The notes: generated by a model not told the origin, from the sequence alone. Positions 51,674 to 60,337 are shown, counted from the first letter of the stretch. The stretch is 64,000 nt of DNA from Couchioplanes caeruleus (GCF_023499255.1 NZ_CP092183.1:4274501-4338500); one strand, 5' to 3'. Program-made: numbers and translations.

Positions 51674-52206
51674 GGACCGCTGTGACCCCCATCGACGACA
51701 CCGCCGTGCTGGTACCCGTCCAGGAGCCGGCCGACGGCCTGGCCGCGGAGATCGCCCGGGCGGCGCCCCGGCGCTGGTGGAACCGCGGCACCGTCGGGCT
51801 CGGCGTCGCGGCGCTGCTGCTGGCGGGCTTCCTCAGCGGCCTGCAGGCGCAGAAGCACTGGGGTACGAGCGCCACCCCGGCGACCGCCCGCCCCGGCGGC
51901 GCCCAGGCCGGCCGGGGGACCTTCGGCTCGTTCCCGCAGGGGCCCGCCGGGGCGGCCGCCCCCACGGCGTCCGCCGCGTCCGGCCCGACGACGGGCAAGG
52001 TCAAGCTGGTCGACGGCACGACGATCTACGTCGAGACGGCCGGCGGCGCTGTGGTCACGGTGCGGACCGGCGGAGACACCGCCGTGCGTACGGCGACCGC
52101 GGGCAAGCTCAAGGACGTCAGGGCCGGCGACACGGTCAGCGTGCAGGGCGCCGCGGGCGCCGACGGCACGGTCACCGCCACCACGGTGACGAAGGACAAG
52201 GGGTAG
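51670..52206 (+). CDS. Small single-TM protein with DUF5666-like C-terminal domain
   Basis: 178 residues from GTG 51670, overlapping the permease stop (GTGA). A cytoplasmic start is followed by one TM (GTVGLGVAALLLAGFLSGL), a Pro/Ala/Gly stalk and an OB-like beta domain: GKVKLVDGTTIYVETAGGAVVTVRTGGDTAVRTATAGKLKDVRAGDTVSVQG. Such proteins are frequent last genes in actinobacterial MacAB-like operons. It probably faces outward with the exporter; the role is unknown. Confidence 0.75.
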   Translation: MRTAVTPIDDTAVLVPVQEPADGLAAEIARAAPRRWWNRGTVGLGVAALLLAGFLSGLQAQKHWGTSATPATARPGGAQAGRGTFGSFPQGPAGAAAPTASAASGPTTGKVKLVDGTTIYVETAGGAVVTVRTGGDTAVRTATAGKLKDVRAGDTVSVQGAAGADGTVTATTVTKDKG

Positions 52207-52264
52207 GAACCCGCCCGGGGGATTGCCCCTTCCGCCGCTCGGAGAGCTTCGCCATGCTGGGAGC

Positions 52265-53089
52265 GTGCATCGGTCGTCGGGTGGCTGGGCCCGGCTGAGC
52301 GCGACGGCCGGCATGTCCAGCGTGCTGACGCTGCTGGGCGCCGTACTGGTCAATGTGGTGACCGACGGATGGAACCCGGTCCTCGTCGCCGTCCTGCTCG
52401 CCTTCGCCGGTGGCTATGTCGTGTTCGACGTGTGGAAGGCACGGGAGTCGGCGCGGGAGGCGCACGGCGCCCTGGAGGAGGCCGAGGCGCTCGCCGCCGG
52501 CGCGAGGGAGATCGCCACCAAGGCCACTTCACGGCTGATGGTGGCGGTCGACGACGTGCTCAACCCGCTTTTCGTGCAGATGGATCGGGCCGCCGACACC
52601 TCGCTCACCTATTCCGCCCGGATGCAGCAGATCGGCATCGCGTACGAGTTGATCTTCGGTGGGCTCCGCCGGCTGATCACCGCCGACGTACGGGTCCGCA
52701 CCACGTACTACACCCTGCACAAACGGCCGGTCCGGTCGCTGCGGCTGTGGTCGTCCAGCGGGCGTCGTGGCACGGTGCCGTCCGAGTTCACCGAGGACGA
52801 CCCGGCCGGGCGGGTGCTGCTGCGCATCCTGGACCGCGGCGTCGTCCACCAGGACCGGCCGGCACACGGGTACGAGGGTCTGGCGGAGATCACCGCGGAC
52901 CATCCGATCCTCGCCGTGGCGCCGGTGTGGTCCAGCGGCGACCCGGTCGGCATCCTCCTGATCGACGCGCCGGCCTACAGCGAGATAGCCGGCGACGATC
53001 TGTTGCTGGTCGACCTCTTCGCCAAGCTGCTCGGCCTGCTGCACCACCGGTCGACGCGGGCGCCCGGAATGGAGGGGGACGAGGGATGA
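52265..53089 (+). CDS. Membrane-anchored GAF-like protein, unrecognised family
   Basis: 274 residues from GTG 52265 (ATG 52313 possible). Two hydrophobic segments (VLTLLGAVLVNVVTDGW and PVLVAVLLAFAGGYVVFDVW) at about 17-55 are followed by a coiled coil (KARESAREAHGALEEAEALAAGAREIATKA). The cytoplasmic domain reads like a GAF fold: YELIFGGLRRLITADVRVRTTYYTL, VHQDRPAHGYEGLAEI, HPILAVAPVWSSGDPVGILLIDAPAYSEIAGDDLLLVDLFAKLLGLL. It looks like a ligand sensor. It is coupled to the next gene by an ATGA overlap. CATGCT lies 6 nt before the GTG. Confidence 0.7.
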   Translation: MHRSSGGWARLSATAGMSSVLTLLGAVLVNVVTDGWNPVLVAVLLAFAGGYVVFDVWKARESAREAHGALEEAEALAAGAREIATKATSRLMVAVDDVLNPLFVQMDRAADTSLTYSARMQQIGIAYELIFGGLRRLITADVRVRTTYYTLHKRPVRSLRLWSSSGRRGTVPSEFTEDDPAGRVLLRILDRGVVHQDRPAHGYEGLAEITADHPILAVAPVWSSGDPVGILLIDAPAYSEIAGDDLLLVDLFAKLLGLLHHRSTRAPGMEGDEG

Positions 53090-54150
53090 CCGACGACCCG
53101 GTACGGCCCGGCGGGGCCGGCGGCGACTCCCCGGACAGTCCGGTCGAGGAGTCGCTGCGGCGGGCGGCGTCGACCAAGGACCACCTCGCCAAGGAACGCG
53201 TGGACCAGGAACTGCGCAGACGAGTCGAGCAGCGGTCCGCCGCCGTCGAGCCGGCCGGAAGGCATTCACTGATCGTCCCGGTGGCGGTCGCTGTCGTGCT
53301 GAGCGCGGCGGTCCTCGGACTCACGCTCCTGCGCGGTGGCGACGGCCTCGCTCCGTCCCTGCTGGCCGCGGTGGCGATGGCGTGCCTGATCTTCCTCGTC
53401 GTCCGCTACTGGACGACCTACTACCTTCGCCGGGTGCGGGACCTGCAGGCCCAGCTCGCAACAGCGCAGGACGAGCTCGGTCTCGCGCATACGGAACACC
53501 GCACGTATCTGGAGGCGCTCGAGCGCACGAGCGAGCGCGAGCGGTCGGTGTTCACCGAGGAGCTGGAGATCGAACTCTGGATAGGCCACGACGACGAGGG
53601 CGATCGCGTCGTGGAACGGCGGGTGACCCGCCCGGAGCAGCTGGTGAGCAACCGGACGATGCGGCCGATCGTGCCCAACGACGAGGAGCGTCTCGTCCGG
53701 CTGGCCGACCTCGGCTTCGAGACGCGCCGGGAGCCGGACGGCGGGATGATCACCGTGCTTCCGCTCCAGGAGAAGGTCAACTGGCTGAAGGTGTGGCTGG
53801 TCTTCGACCCCGTCCTGACCACCCCGACGGAGTGGACCGCCACGTACCGGCCGCGGGGATTGTGGCGTCCGCTGCGTCAGCACGGCCGCGACCAGTTGAT
53901 CTGGGACGATCGGCCGGGCGGGGCGAGCGGGACGACGACGCGTCTCACGACCATGACGGTGTCCTTCCGGTTTCCCGGCGGAACGACTCCGACCGTGGCG
54001 GAGCGGCACCTGTTCGGTGAGACGACCGCGCCGGCCAGGATGCCGGACGGTTCGTGGGAGGTGGTGTGGCGGGACCGCAGCCCGGCGGGCCGACGGTACG
54101 TCTGGGACCTGACCCAGCCGGTGGCGGACCGGGGCCAGGGCGGGACCTAG
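53086..54150 (+). CDS. Two-TM, coiled-coil membrane protein of unknown function
   Basis: 354 residues. Residues 1-60 are polar and helical (VEESLRRAASTKDHLAKERVDQELRRRVEQR). Two TMs (LIVPVAVAVVLSAAVLGLTLL and LLAAVAMACLIFLVVRYWTTYYL) span about 62-108. A coiled coil follows (RRVRDLQAQLATAQDELGLAHTEHRTYLEALERTSERERS). The C-terminal 220 residues are a beta-rich domain (ELEIELWIGHDDEGDRVVERRV, WLKVWLVFDPVLTTPTEWTATYRPRGLWRPLR, RRYVWDLTQPV). I recognise no family. Coupling to the GAF-like sensor suggests a two-component membrane device. Confidence 0.65.
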   Translation: MTDDPVRPGGAGGDSPDSPVEESLRRAASTKDHLAKERVDQELRRRVEQRSAAVEPAGRHSLIVPVAVAVVLSAAVLGLTLLRGGDGLAPSLLAAVAMACLIFLVVRYWTTYYLRRVRDLQAQLATAQDELGLAHTEHRTYLEALERTSERERSVFTEELEIELWIGHDDEGDRVVERRVTRPEQLVSNRTMRPIVPNDEERLVRLADLGFETRREPDGGMITVLPLQEKVNWLKVWLVFDPVLTTPTEWTATYRPRGLWRPLRQHGRDQLIWDDRPGGASGTTTRLTTMTVSFRFPGGTTPTVAERHLFGETTAPARMPDGSWEVVWRDRSPAGRRYVWDLTQPVADRGQGGT

Positions 54151-54923
54151 ATCGGGCGGACCGTGAGGATCTGCTCGGCGCGGCCCACCGGCCCGCTTTC
54201 GTCGTGCAGGACCGTGCTGGTCAGGCCCACGCCGGTCGCTCCGAACGTGACCGCCGTGTCGAGCCCGACCCAGCGCCCGGCCGGCTGCCGGTGCAGGTGG
54301 ATCGTCAGGTCGAGGTTCGGGAACATCCACTGCTTGGGCGACTCGCGGACGGCGATGCCGTTGGCCGTGTCGATCAGCTTCACGTAGTCGGCCAGCGGGC
54401 TCGCCTGCTCGCCCGCGACCAGGGGCGTCGCGGAGGTGATCCAGACCCGGGCGCGGCCGGGCCGGGGTTCGCCGACCGGGCGGACGTCGACCGAGCTGAT
54501 GAAGCCGCCGGGCCACACGTCGGAGAGCGGGTACGGAGCCAGCCCGTCCGGGTGCGGCAGGGCTTCGTCGTGGCCGCCGGCCACGGCCGTGGTGTCCTGC
54601 CCGGCCATGCGCCAGATGCGCGCGCGGACGGCGGCCCGTCCCCGCGCGGTCACCACCGCCTCGAGCAGCTCGATCGTGCGCCCGGGCCGGACGACGGTCA
54701 CGTCCACGTCGAACTCGGCGAGCTTCAGCACGCCCAGGATGTCCATGCTGATCCGGGTGATCACCATGTCGTCGGGTCCGCGCCGGGCGGCGTGCCGCTC
54801 GGCCTCGTGCGCGATCAGGCCGGTCATCGGGGCGATGTGCTGCTCGTCGGTGGCCCAGGCGCCGCCGGTGAGCTCGCCTGCCAGGAACCTGCCGGCGCCC
54901 ACGCGCGCAAAGTAGCTCGTCAC
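54147..54923 (-). CDS. Acyl-CoA thioesterase (TesB-like double hotdog) protein
   Basis: 258 residues from GTG 54923. The two halves look like hotdog repeats: TGGAWATDEQHIAPMTGLIAHEAERHA, VITRISMDILGVLKLAEFDVDVTVVRPGRTIELLEAVVTARGRAAVRARIWRM, and FPNLDLTIHLHRQPAGRWVGLDTAVTFGATGVGLTSTVLHDESGPVGRAEQILTVRP. These are hallmarks of the actinobacterial thioesterase-like family related to TesB. It hydrolyses acyl-CoA; specificity is unknown. TACGCT 6 nt upstream supports a leaderless GTG start. Confidence 0.85.
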   Translation of the reverse strand: MTSYFARVGAGRFLAGELTGGAWATDEQHIAPMTGLIAHEAERHAARRGPDDMVITRISMDILGVLKLAEFDVDVTVVRPGRTIELLEAVVTARGRAAVRARIWRMAGQDTTAVAGGHDEALPHPDGLAPYPLSDVWPGGFISSVDVRPVGEPRPGRARVWITSATPLVAGEQASPLADYVKLIDTANGIAVRESPKQWMFPNLDLTIHLHRQPAGRWVGLDTAVTFGATGVGLTSTVLHDESGPVGRAEQILTVRPI

Positions 54924-54929
54924 AGTCCG

Positions 54930-54935
54930 AGCGTA
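54930..54935 (-). promoter_or_regulatory. -10 box TACGCT of a probable leaderless transcript
   Basis: Minus-strand TACGCT is 6 nt before GTG 54923 of the thioesterase gene. Confidence 0.5.
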
Positions 54936-54948
54936 GAGCGGCCACCCA

Positions 54949-54978
54949 TTGATGCCGTCCCGGGAGGGTCCTTAGGCT
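54949..54978 (+). promoter_or_regulatory. Promoter of the LAL regulator gene
   Basis: TTGATG (54949-54954) and TAGGCT (54973-54978) are separated by 18 bp. Transcription would begin near 54985, leaving room for the GGGGAGA ribosome site at 55004-55010 before CTG 55015. Confidence 0.55.
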
Positions 54979-55014
54979 GCAATCGATCGACCGGCATCCA
55001 CCTGGGGAGACGCC

Positions 55015-57807
55015 CTGGACACCCGCGCGCGGCCCGCCACCGCTGCCCTCGTCGGCAGGGAGTCGCTGCTGGCCGCTGTGGAGGCCCGGCTGGCCGCGGG
55101 CGGCGGGGTGGCGCTGCACGGGCCGGAGGGGATCGGCAAGACGGCGCTGCTGGACACCGTCGCCGCCGCGGCCGCCGCGCGGGGCGAGCTGGTCGTGCGG
55201 CTGCGGCCCGCGCCGGCCGAGCGGCTGCTGCCGTACGCGGGCATCGCGGACCTGGTGGCGCAGCTGCCCCAGGCCGCCGTCGCCGCCCTGCCCCCGGCGC
55301 ACCGCGCGGCCCTGGCGGTGCTGCGCCGCGGCAGCGCCCCCCGCACCGGCGCCCCGGCCCTGGCCCGCCGCCTGGTCCTGCCCAGCCTGCTGGCCCATTG
55401 CGCCCGGGGCGGCCCGGTGCTGCTCGTGGTCGACGACGTGCAATGGCTGGACGCCGAGTCGGCCGAGCTGATCGGTTTCGCCATGCGCCGCCGCCCGGGC
55501 CCGCGGGTACGGGTGGTGGCCGCGCAGCGCTATCCGGACGAGGCGGGCCGGCACCGCGCGGCCCGGCTCTGTCCCGCTCCGGTGGCCGATCTGCTGGTGC
55601 CGCCGCTCGACCCGGAGGACCTGACCGCGCTGCTGGAGGAGCGTGGCCTGCCGTGCCGCACGGCCGCCGGGCTGCACGAGGCCAGCGGGGGCAACCCGCT
55701 GCTCGCCCTGGCCCTGGGCGGCGTGGTCGTGGCCGGTCCGGCGTGGCGCCCGGCGCCGCTGCCCGAGGCCGCCCGGGCCGTGCTGCGCCGCCGGCTGTCC
55801 GCGCTGCCGCCGCAGGTCACGGCGACGCTGCTGGTCGCGGCGCTGGCCACCGAGCCCACGGTCGCGACGCTGCTGCGCTGCGGGTACGACGACGCCGCCC
55901 GCGACGTTCGCGCCGCGGTGGCCGCCGGGGTGGTCCGCCTGGACGGGGAGACGATCCGGTTCACGCCGCCCGCGCTGGCCGGGGTGCTGGCCGAGGACGC
56001 CGGCGCCGCGCGCCGCGCCGGGGTGCACGACGCGCTGGCCGATGCGGCGCTGGACGAGACGGTGGCCGTACGGCACCGGGCGCTGCGCAGCGGCCGCCCG
56101 GACGCCGACGTGGCCGGTGAGCTGGTCCGCGCGGCCACCCGGGCCGCGGCGCGGGGCGACGGGCGGACCGCGGCGGAGCTGCACGTGCTGGCCGCCGACC
56201 GGTGCCCGCGGAGCCTGGCCGCCGACCGGTTCGACTGGCTGGTGGCGGCCGCGCGGACGGCCGCGACCGCCGGGGCGCCCGAGCTGGCCGGCCGGGCCGC
56301 CGAGGCGGTGCTCGCCGCGGCGGACGCGCCGGCCGCCCATCGGGTCCGGGCCCGGCTGGTGCTGCTGGACCTGGCCGGGCAGGCCCTCGCCGACATGGGG
56401 GAGATGTTCGCGGCGGCGCTCAACGAGGCCGGTGGGGACGTGACGCTGCTCGCGGCGGTCCGGCTGCGGCTGACCTGGGCGGCGATGCTGGGCGGGGCGC
56501 CGGACACGGCGGCCGCGTGCGCCGCCGGGTCGGCCGCCGACGCGCGGCGGGCCGGTGATCCGGCCACGGAGGCGATGGCGCTGAGCGCCCTGGCCCAGGT
56601 GCAGCGGCTGCGCGGGGAGCCGGAGTGGACCGGCACGCTGGAGCGCGCGCTGGCGCTGCCGGCGCCGCCGGAGCCGGGCTGGCTGCACCTGAGCCCGCGT
56701 TACCTGGCCGCGCGGTTCGCCATGATGGACGACCGGCTCGACGAGGCGCGCGCGGAGCTGCTCACCCTGCTCGCCGTGGCGGAGCACGACCGTACGGGCG
56801 AGGCGCTGGTGGAGGTGCTGCGCAGCCTGTCCGAAGTGGCCACCCGCGCCGGGCGCTGCCGCGACGCCCTGCGGTACGCCCACCGCGCCGTGGCCGCCGC
56901 CCAGCGCGCCGGGCTCAGTCCCGGCCCGACCTGGTACACGGCGGCCGTCGCGGAGCTGGGCGGCGGGAGCCTCGAGGCCGCGGCCGGGTACGCCCACCGC
57001 GGCGCCCGCGCGTCCGAACAGGAGGGCGACAGCATCTACCTGCGCCGCAACCTGCACGCCCTCGGCCAGGCGCACCTGCGCTCGGGCGACACCCGGGCCG
57101 GCGTGGCGGCGCTGCGCCGGCTGCGCGAGCTGGAGGGCGGCGCGGCGGACCCGATGATCGTGCGCTGGCAGGGTGACCTCGCGGGCGGACTGGCCGCGCT
57201 GGGCGAGCACGAGGAGGCCGCCCGGACGCTCGCCGAGGCGCGCGCCACCGCCGAGCGGCTCGGCGCCTCGCCCGGCCTGAACGGCTACCTCGACCGGGCC
57301 ACCGCCGTGGTGCTGTCCGAGATCGGGCAGGCCGACTCCGCGGTACGCCTCTCCGCCGCCGCGGCGCAGCGGTTCGCCGGCCTGCAGCAGCCCGTCGAGC
57401 AGGCCCACGCGCTGCTCGTGCAGGGCGGGGCGGAACGGCGGCGCCGCCGGTACGCGGCCGCCCGGGTGGCCATCGGGGCGGCGCTGGCGCTGTTCCTCGC
57501 CGCCGAGGCGAAGCCGTGGACCGAGCAGACGCAGCGCGCGCTGGCCCGTACGGAAGGAACCACCGCCTCGCCCGCCGACCTGGGCCTGACCGCCACGGAG
57601 GCCCGCATCGCCGGGCTGGTGCGTGAGGGGGCGAGCAACCGGGAGATCGCCGCCCAGCTGTTCCTGAGCGTCAAGACGGTCGAGGCGACCCTGACCCGCG
57701 TGTACCGCAAGCTCGGCGTACGGTCTCGCACCCAGCTGTCCCAGCGGCTGCCCGCGGCCGCACCGACAAGGGCTCTCCCCGGTTCGGTGACGGCCATCGA
57801 TCCCTAG
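55015..57807 (+). CDS. LAL-type (AAA ATPase plus LuxR) transcriptional regulator, apparent CTG start
   Basis: About 930 residues. Coding similarity to LAL proteins begins with AALVGRESLLAAVEARL, upstream of the first in-frame GTG at 55078. No ATG, GTG or TTG lies between the in-frame stop at 54973 and that GTG, so CTG 55015, five bases after GGGGAGA, is the best start. Walker A is GPEGIGKTA (residues 36-44) and Walker B is LLVVDDVQWLD. A long TPR-like helical middle leads to the C-terminal LuxR helix-turn-helix (LTATEARIAGLVREGASNREIAAQLFLSVKTVEATLTRVYRKLGV). It is likely an ATP- and ligand-controlled activator; targets are unknown. Confidence 0.85.
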   Translation: MDTRARPATAALVGRESLLAAVEARLAAGGGVALHGPEGIGKTALLDTVAAAAAARGELVVRLRPAPAERLLPYAGIADLVAQLPQAAVAALPPAHRAALAVLRRGSAPRTGAPALARRLVLPSLLAHCARGGPVLLVVDDVQWLDAESAELIGFAMRRRPGPRVRVVAAQRYPDEAGRHRAARLCPAPVADLLVPPLDPEDLTALLEERGLPCRTAAGLHEASGGNPLLALALGGVVVAGPAWRPAPLPEAARAVLRRRLSALPPQVTATLLVAALATEPTVATLLRCGYDDAARDVRAAVAAGVVRLDGETIRFTPPALAGVLAEDAGAARRAGVHDALADAALDETVAVRHRALRSGRPDADVAGELVRAATRAAARGDGRTAAELHVLAADRCPRSLAADRFDWLVAAARTAATAGAPELAGRAAEAVLAAADAPAAHRVRARLVLLDLAGQALADMGEMFAAALNEAGGDVTLLAAVRLRLTWAAMLGGAPDTAAACAAGSAADARRAGDPATEAMALSALAQVQRLRGEPEWTGTLERALALPAPPEPGWLHLSPRYLAARFAMMDDRLDEARAELLTLLAVAEHDRTGEALVEVLRSLSEVATRAGRCRDALRYAHRAVAAAQRAGLSPGPTWYTAAVAELGGGSLEAAAGYAHRGARASEQEGDSIYLRRNLHALGQAHLRSGDTRAGVAALRRLRELEGGAADPMIVRWQGDLAGGLAALGEHEEAARTLAEARATAERLGASPGLNGYLDRATAVVLSEIGQADSAVRLSAAAAQRFAGLQQPVEQAHALLVQGGAERRRRRYAAARVAIGAALALFLAAEAKPWTEQTQRALARTEGTTASPADLGLTATEARIAGLVREGASNREIAAQLFLSVKTVEATLTRVYRKLGVRSRTQLSQRLPAAAPTRALPGSVTAIDP

Positions 57808-58081
57808 CGTCACTGCCGATCAGCCTGGTGCCGCCGACCCCGGGACCTCGCGTCCGGCCGCTGACCCTCCAGGTTTTACTCTGTTGTGGCGCAAAACACG
57901 GCAGGCGGATGACCAGCGCAAAGACCACGCACAGTGACGCGGACTACAGCATTTCGGTGGCCCGCGTCACCTCTGGATCGAACGTTTTACCTGCTTGATT
58001 TGGTGCCGTAGCCGGGGACGCGGAAGCTGGATCTCGGGAGCATCACCACTCCCGTCATCACCTTCCGTAAGGAGACGAACG

Positions 58082-58327
58082 ATGCCGCTGAAGAACCGGA
58101 TCACCGGCGTCCGGACGAGCCTGGCGAACCGCCGGACCCAGCGACGGGCGCACCGGCAGCTGAGCGCGGAGCTGGCCGCCTTCCAGACCCCCGCCGAGCG
58201 CGCCGAGCTCGACCTGATCCTCGGCCGCCACGACGAGGCGGAGACGGCCCAGATCCGCGACATCCTCAACCGGCAGGACTACGAGCGCATGCGTACGCGT
58301 ATCGCCGTCGGCGGTTATCGCGGCTGA
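58082..58327 (+). CDS. Small basic protein of unknown function
   Basis: 81 residues: a basic start (KNRITGVRTSLANRRTQRRAHRQL), then acidic-helical sequence (AELAAFQTPAERAELDLILGRHDEAETAQIRDIL) and RMRTRIAVGGYRG. It is probably all alpha; I do not recognise it. TAAGGAG precedes the ATG by 8 bases. The 274-bp gap upstream (57808-58081) shows AT-richer DNA with no clear promoter or RNA, and only weak GACGCGG/CCGCGTC symmetry. A perfect terminator palindrome follows the gene. Confidence 0.7.
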   Translation: MPLKNRITGVRTSLANRRTQRRAHRQLSAELAAFQTPAERAELDLILGRHDEAETAQIRDILNRQDYERMRTRIAVGGYRG

Positions 58328-58345
58328 CGGTGCCACCCCCAGCAC

Positions 58346-58373
58346 GAAGCCCCGGCGCCGGCGCCGGGGCTTC
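58346..58373. terminator. 28-bp perfect palindrome, bidirectional terminator
   Basis: GAAGCCCCGGCGCC (58346-58359) is exactly mirrored at 58360-58373 and followed by CCTTG. It separates the convergent small gene and the TerC gene. Confidence 0.8.
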
Positions 58374-58384
58374 CTTGTGCCCGG

Positions 58385-59392
58385 TCAGCCGTCGGCGCGC
58401 TCGTCCTGCGGCGCGCGGGCCCGCAGGCTGCCGGCGTGGGCCTTGGCGGTCGGGTCGCGCCGGGTCTTCGCCAGGCTCGCCACCGTCGTGACCACCAGGA
58501 TCACCAGGATGACGATCAGTGAGACCGGCGTGCTGATCTGCGGCGCGTCGTGCCAGACGTCCACGTGCAGCCAGTGCAGCACGAGCTTGGCGCCGATGAA
58601 GGCCAGGATCAGCGACAGGCCGGTCGACAGGTAGACGAGCCGGTCCAGCAGCCCCTTCACGAGGAAGAACAGCGCACGCAGCCCGAGCAGCGCGAAGGCG
58701 TTGGCGACGAAGACGATGTACGCCTCCTCGGTCACGCCGAAGACCGCCGGGATCGAGTCGAGCGCGAACAGCAGGTCGGTGCTGCCGATCGCGATCAGCG
58801 TGATGAACAGCGGCGTCGCCGTGCGCCGGCCGCCGATCCGGGTGAACAGCCGGCCGCCGTCGTACTGCTCGGTCACCGGGAAGAGCCGCTTGCTGGCCTT
58901 GACGATGGCGTTGTCGTCGACGCTGGGGTCCTCGTCGCGGTGCCGGAAGAGCTGCACCGCGGTGTAGATCAGCAGCAGGCCGAAGATCAGGAACATGAAC
59001 GAGAACAGCGACAGCAGCGTCGCGCCCAGCGCGATGAAGATGACCCGCAGCACCAGCGCGATGATGATGCCGAAGGTCAGCACCTCCTGCTGGTACTTCT
59101 CCGGTACCGCGAACGTGGTCATGATGATCACGAAGACGAAGAGGTTGTCGACCGACAGGCTCTTCTCGACGACGTAACCCGCGAAGTACTGCGTGCCGTA
59201 GTCCCAGCCCACGATCTGGGCGAAGACGACGCCGAAGAGCAGCGCGACGGCGATGTAGAAGACCGACCAGGCGGCGGCCTCACGGAAACCCACGGCGTGC
59301 GGGCGCAGCACGCCGAGGGTCAGGTCGAGGGCGAGCAGGGCGACGATGACCGCGATGGTCAGCGTCCAGCCGAGCGCGGTGACCTCCAGCAT
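58385..59392 (-). CDS. TerC/Alx family membrane protein
   Basis: 335 residues with about nine membrane segments. The family signatures are EAAAWSVFYIAVALLFGVVF, GYVVEKSLSVDNLFVFVIIMTTFAVP, LRVIFIALGATLLSLFSFMFLIFGLLLIYTAVQLFRH and IGSTDLLFALDSIPAVFGVTEEAYIVFVANAFALLGLRALFFLV. The acidic SVDNLF and ALDSIP sites are thought to move metal ions such as manganese. I looked for a yybP-ykoY riboswitch upstream and saw none. ATG 59392 is the start that fits the family. Confidence 0.93.
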   Translation of the reverse strand: MLEVTALGWTLTIAVIVALLALDLTLGVLRPHAVGFREAAAWSVFYIAVALLFGVVFAQIVGWDYGTQYFAGYVVEKSLSVDNLFVFVIIMTTFAVPEKYQQEVLTFGIIIALVLRVIFIALGATLLSLFSFMFLIFGLLLIYTAVQLFRHRDEDPSVDDNAIVKASKRLFPVTEQYDGGRLFTRIGGRRTATPLFITLIAIGSTDLLFALDSIPAVFGVTEEAYIVFVANAFALLGLRALFFLVKGLLDRLVYLSTGLSLILAFIGAKLVLHWLHVDVWHDAPQISTPVSLIVILVILVVTTVASLAKTRRDPTAKAHAGSLRARAPQDERADG

Positions 59393-59490
59393 CAGGGCGG
59401 AACCTCCGGGCGTCGGTGCGAGGGGGTTGACGTGATGTACCCACAAGCATCCCGGTCCACGCTGGGAAGATGCTGGTAAACCGCCGCCGG

Positions 59491-60261
59491 TCAGGCCACC
59501 TGGAAGGAGCGCTTCGCCAGGCCCATCCAGAAGCCGTCGATCGGCTGCTCGGCGCTCTGCTCCGGGTTGCCGGACGCCCCGAGCGTCAGGAACATCGGCG
59601 CGAAGTGCTCGATCGTGGGGTGCGCGTACGGCATGCCCGGCGCGCGGCTGCGGAAGTCGGCCAGCTCGTCGACGGCGCCGCGGGTCAGCGCCTCGGCGGC
59701 CCAGGCGTCGAACTCGCGCGACCAGCCCGGCGCCGGGGCGTCGGTGCGGAACTCGCGCAGGAACGGCAGCCCGTGCGTGGTGAAGCCGGAGCCGATGATC
59801 AGCACGCCCTCCTCGCGCAGCGGTGCCAGCCGGCGGCCGAGCTCGAGCAGGCGGTCCGGCTCCAGGGTCGGCAGCGACATCTGCAGCACGGGGATGTCCG
59901 CGTCGGGGTACATCACGCTCAGCGGGACGTACGCGCCGTGGTCCAGGCCGCGGTCGGTCCGGGCGACGTGCTCGGTGTCGGGCATCAGCGCCTCGACGCG
60001 GGCGGCGAGCTCGGGGGCGCCGGGTGCCTCGTACCGCGCCTCGTAGTAGCGACGGGGGAAGCCGCCGAAGTCGTACACGAGCGGAACCGTCTCGGTGGCG
60101 CCCAGCATGAGCGGCGCGGACTCCCAGTGCGCGGAGGCCATGAGCACGGCCTTCGGGCGGGGCAGGGACGCCGCGAGCTCGTGCAGCTGGGCGACCCAGG
60201 TGGGGTCGTCGACCAGCGGGGGAGCACCGTGGCTGAGGAACAGGGCGGGCATGGTGCTCAT
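59491..60261 (-). CDS. LigB-type extradiol (DODA-like) dioxygenase
   Basis: 256 residues from ATG 60261, which has GGAGGT four bases upstream. Conserved metal and active-site His are in LFLSHGAPPL, LMASAHWES, GLDHGAYVPL and TTHGLPF-type sequence (GFTTHGLPFLREF), with PTIEHFAPMFLTLGA near the end. This is the class III ring-cleaving group that includes bacterial YgiD/DOPA dioxygenase. Two TTGA-N4-TCAA boxes lie at its promoter, so a MarR- or HxlR-like repressor encoded elsewhere is likely. Confidence 0.9.
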   Translation of the reverse strand: MSTMPALFLSHGAPPLVDDPTWVAQLHELAASLPRPKAVLMASAHWESAPLMLGATETVPLVYDFGGFPRRYYEARYEAPGAPELAARVEALMPDTEHVARTDRGLDHGAYVPLSVMYPDADIPVLQMSLPTLEPDRLLELGRRLAPLREEGVLIIGSGFTTHGLPFLREFRTDAPAPGWSREFDAWAAEALTRGAVDELADFRSRAPGMPYAHPTIEHFAPMFLTLGASGNPEQSAEQPIDGFWMGLAKRSFQVA

Positions 60262-60271
60262 GGTTACCTCC

Positions 60272-60337
60272 GTTGACGCTTCAACCTTCTGCCGGCAACG
60301 GTACTCCGATTTACTTGATGCGTCAACTAAATCGGAG
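60272..60337 (-). promoter_or_regulatory. Dioxygenase promoter with two TTGA-N4-TCAA boxes and a larger inverted repeat
   Basis: On the minus strand TTGACG (60326-60321), a 17-bp spacer and TACCGT (60303-60298) form the promoter. Boxes GTTGA-N4-TCAAC at 60272-60285 and TTGA-N4-TCAA at 60315-60326 lie in the leader and over the -35. CTCCGATTTA (60304) and TAAATCGGAG (60328) are a further perfect 10-bp inverted repeat enclosing the second box. Confidence 0.55.

Noticed and set aside
53266..57813. 1515-codon minus-strand open frame
   Set aside because: It lies opposite the LAL regulator and the two-TM protein, and has low-complexity Arg/Gly/Gln composition. Only 54147-54923 on this strand is real, and in a different frame.
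59393..59490. Manganese (yybP-ykoY) riboswitch before the TerC gene
   Set aside because: The leader is short and the conserved riboswitch core was not seen.
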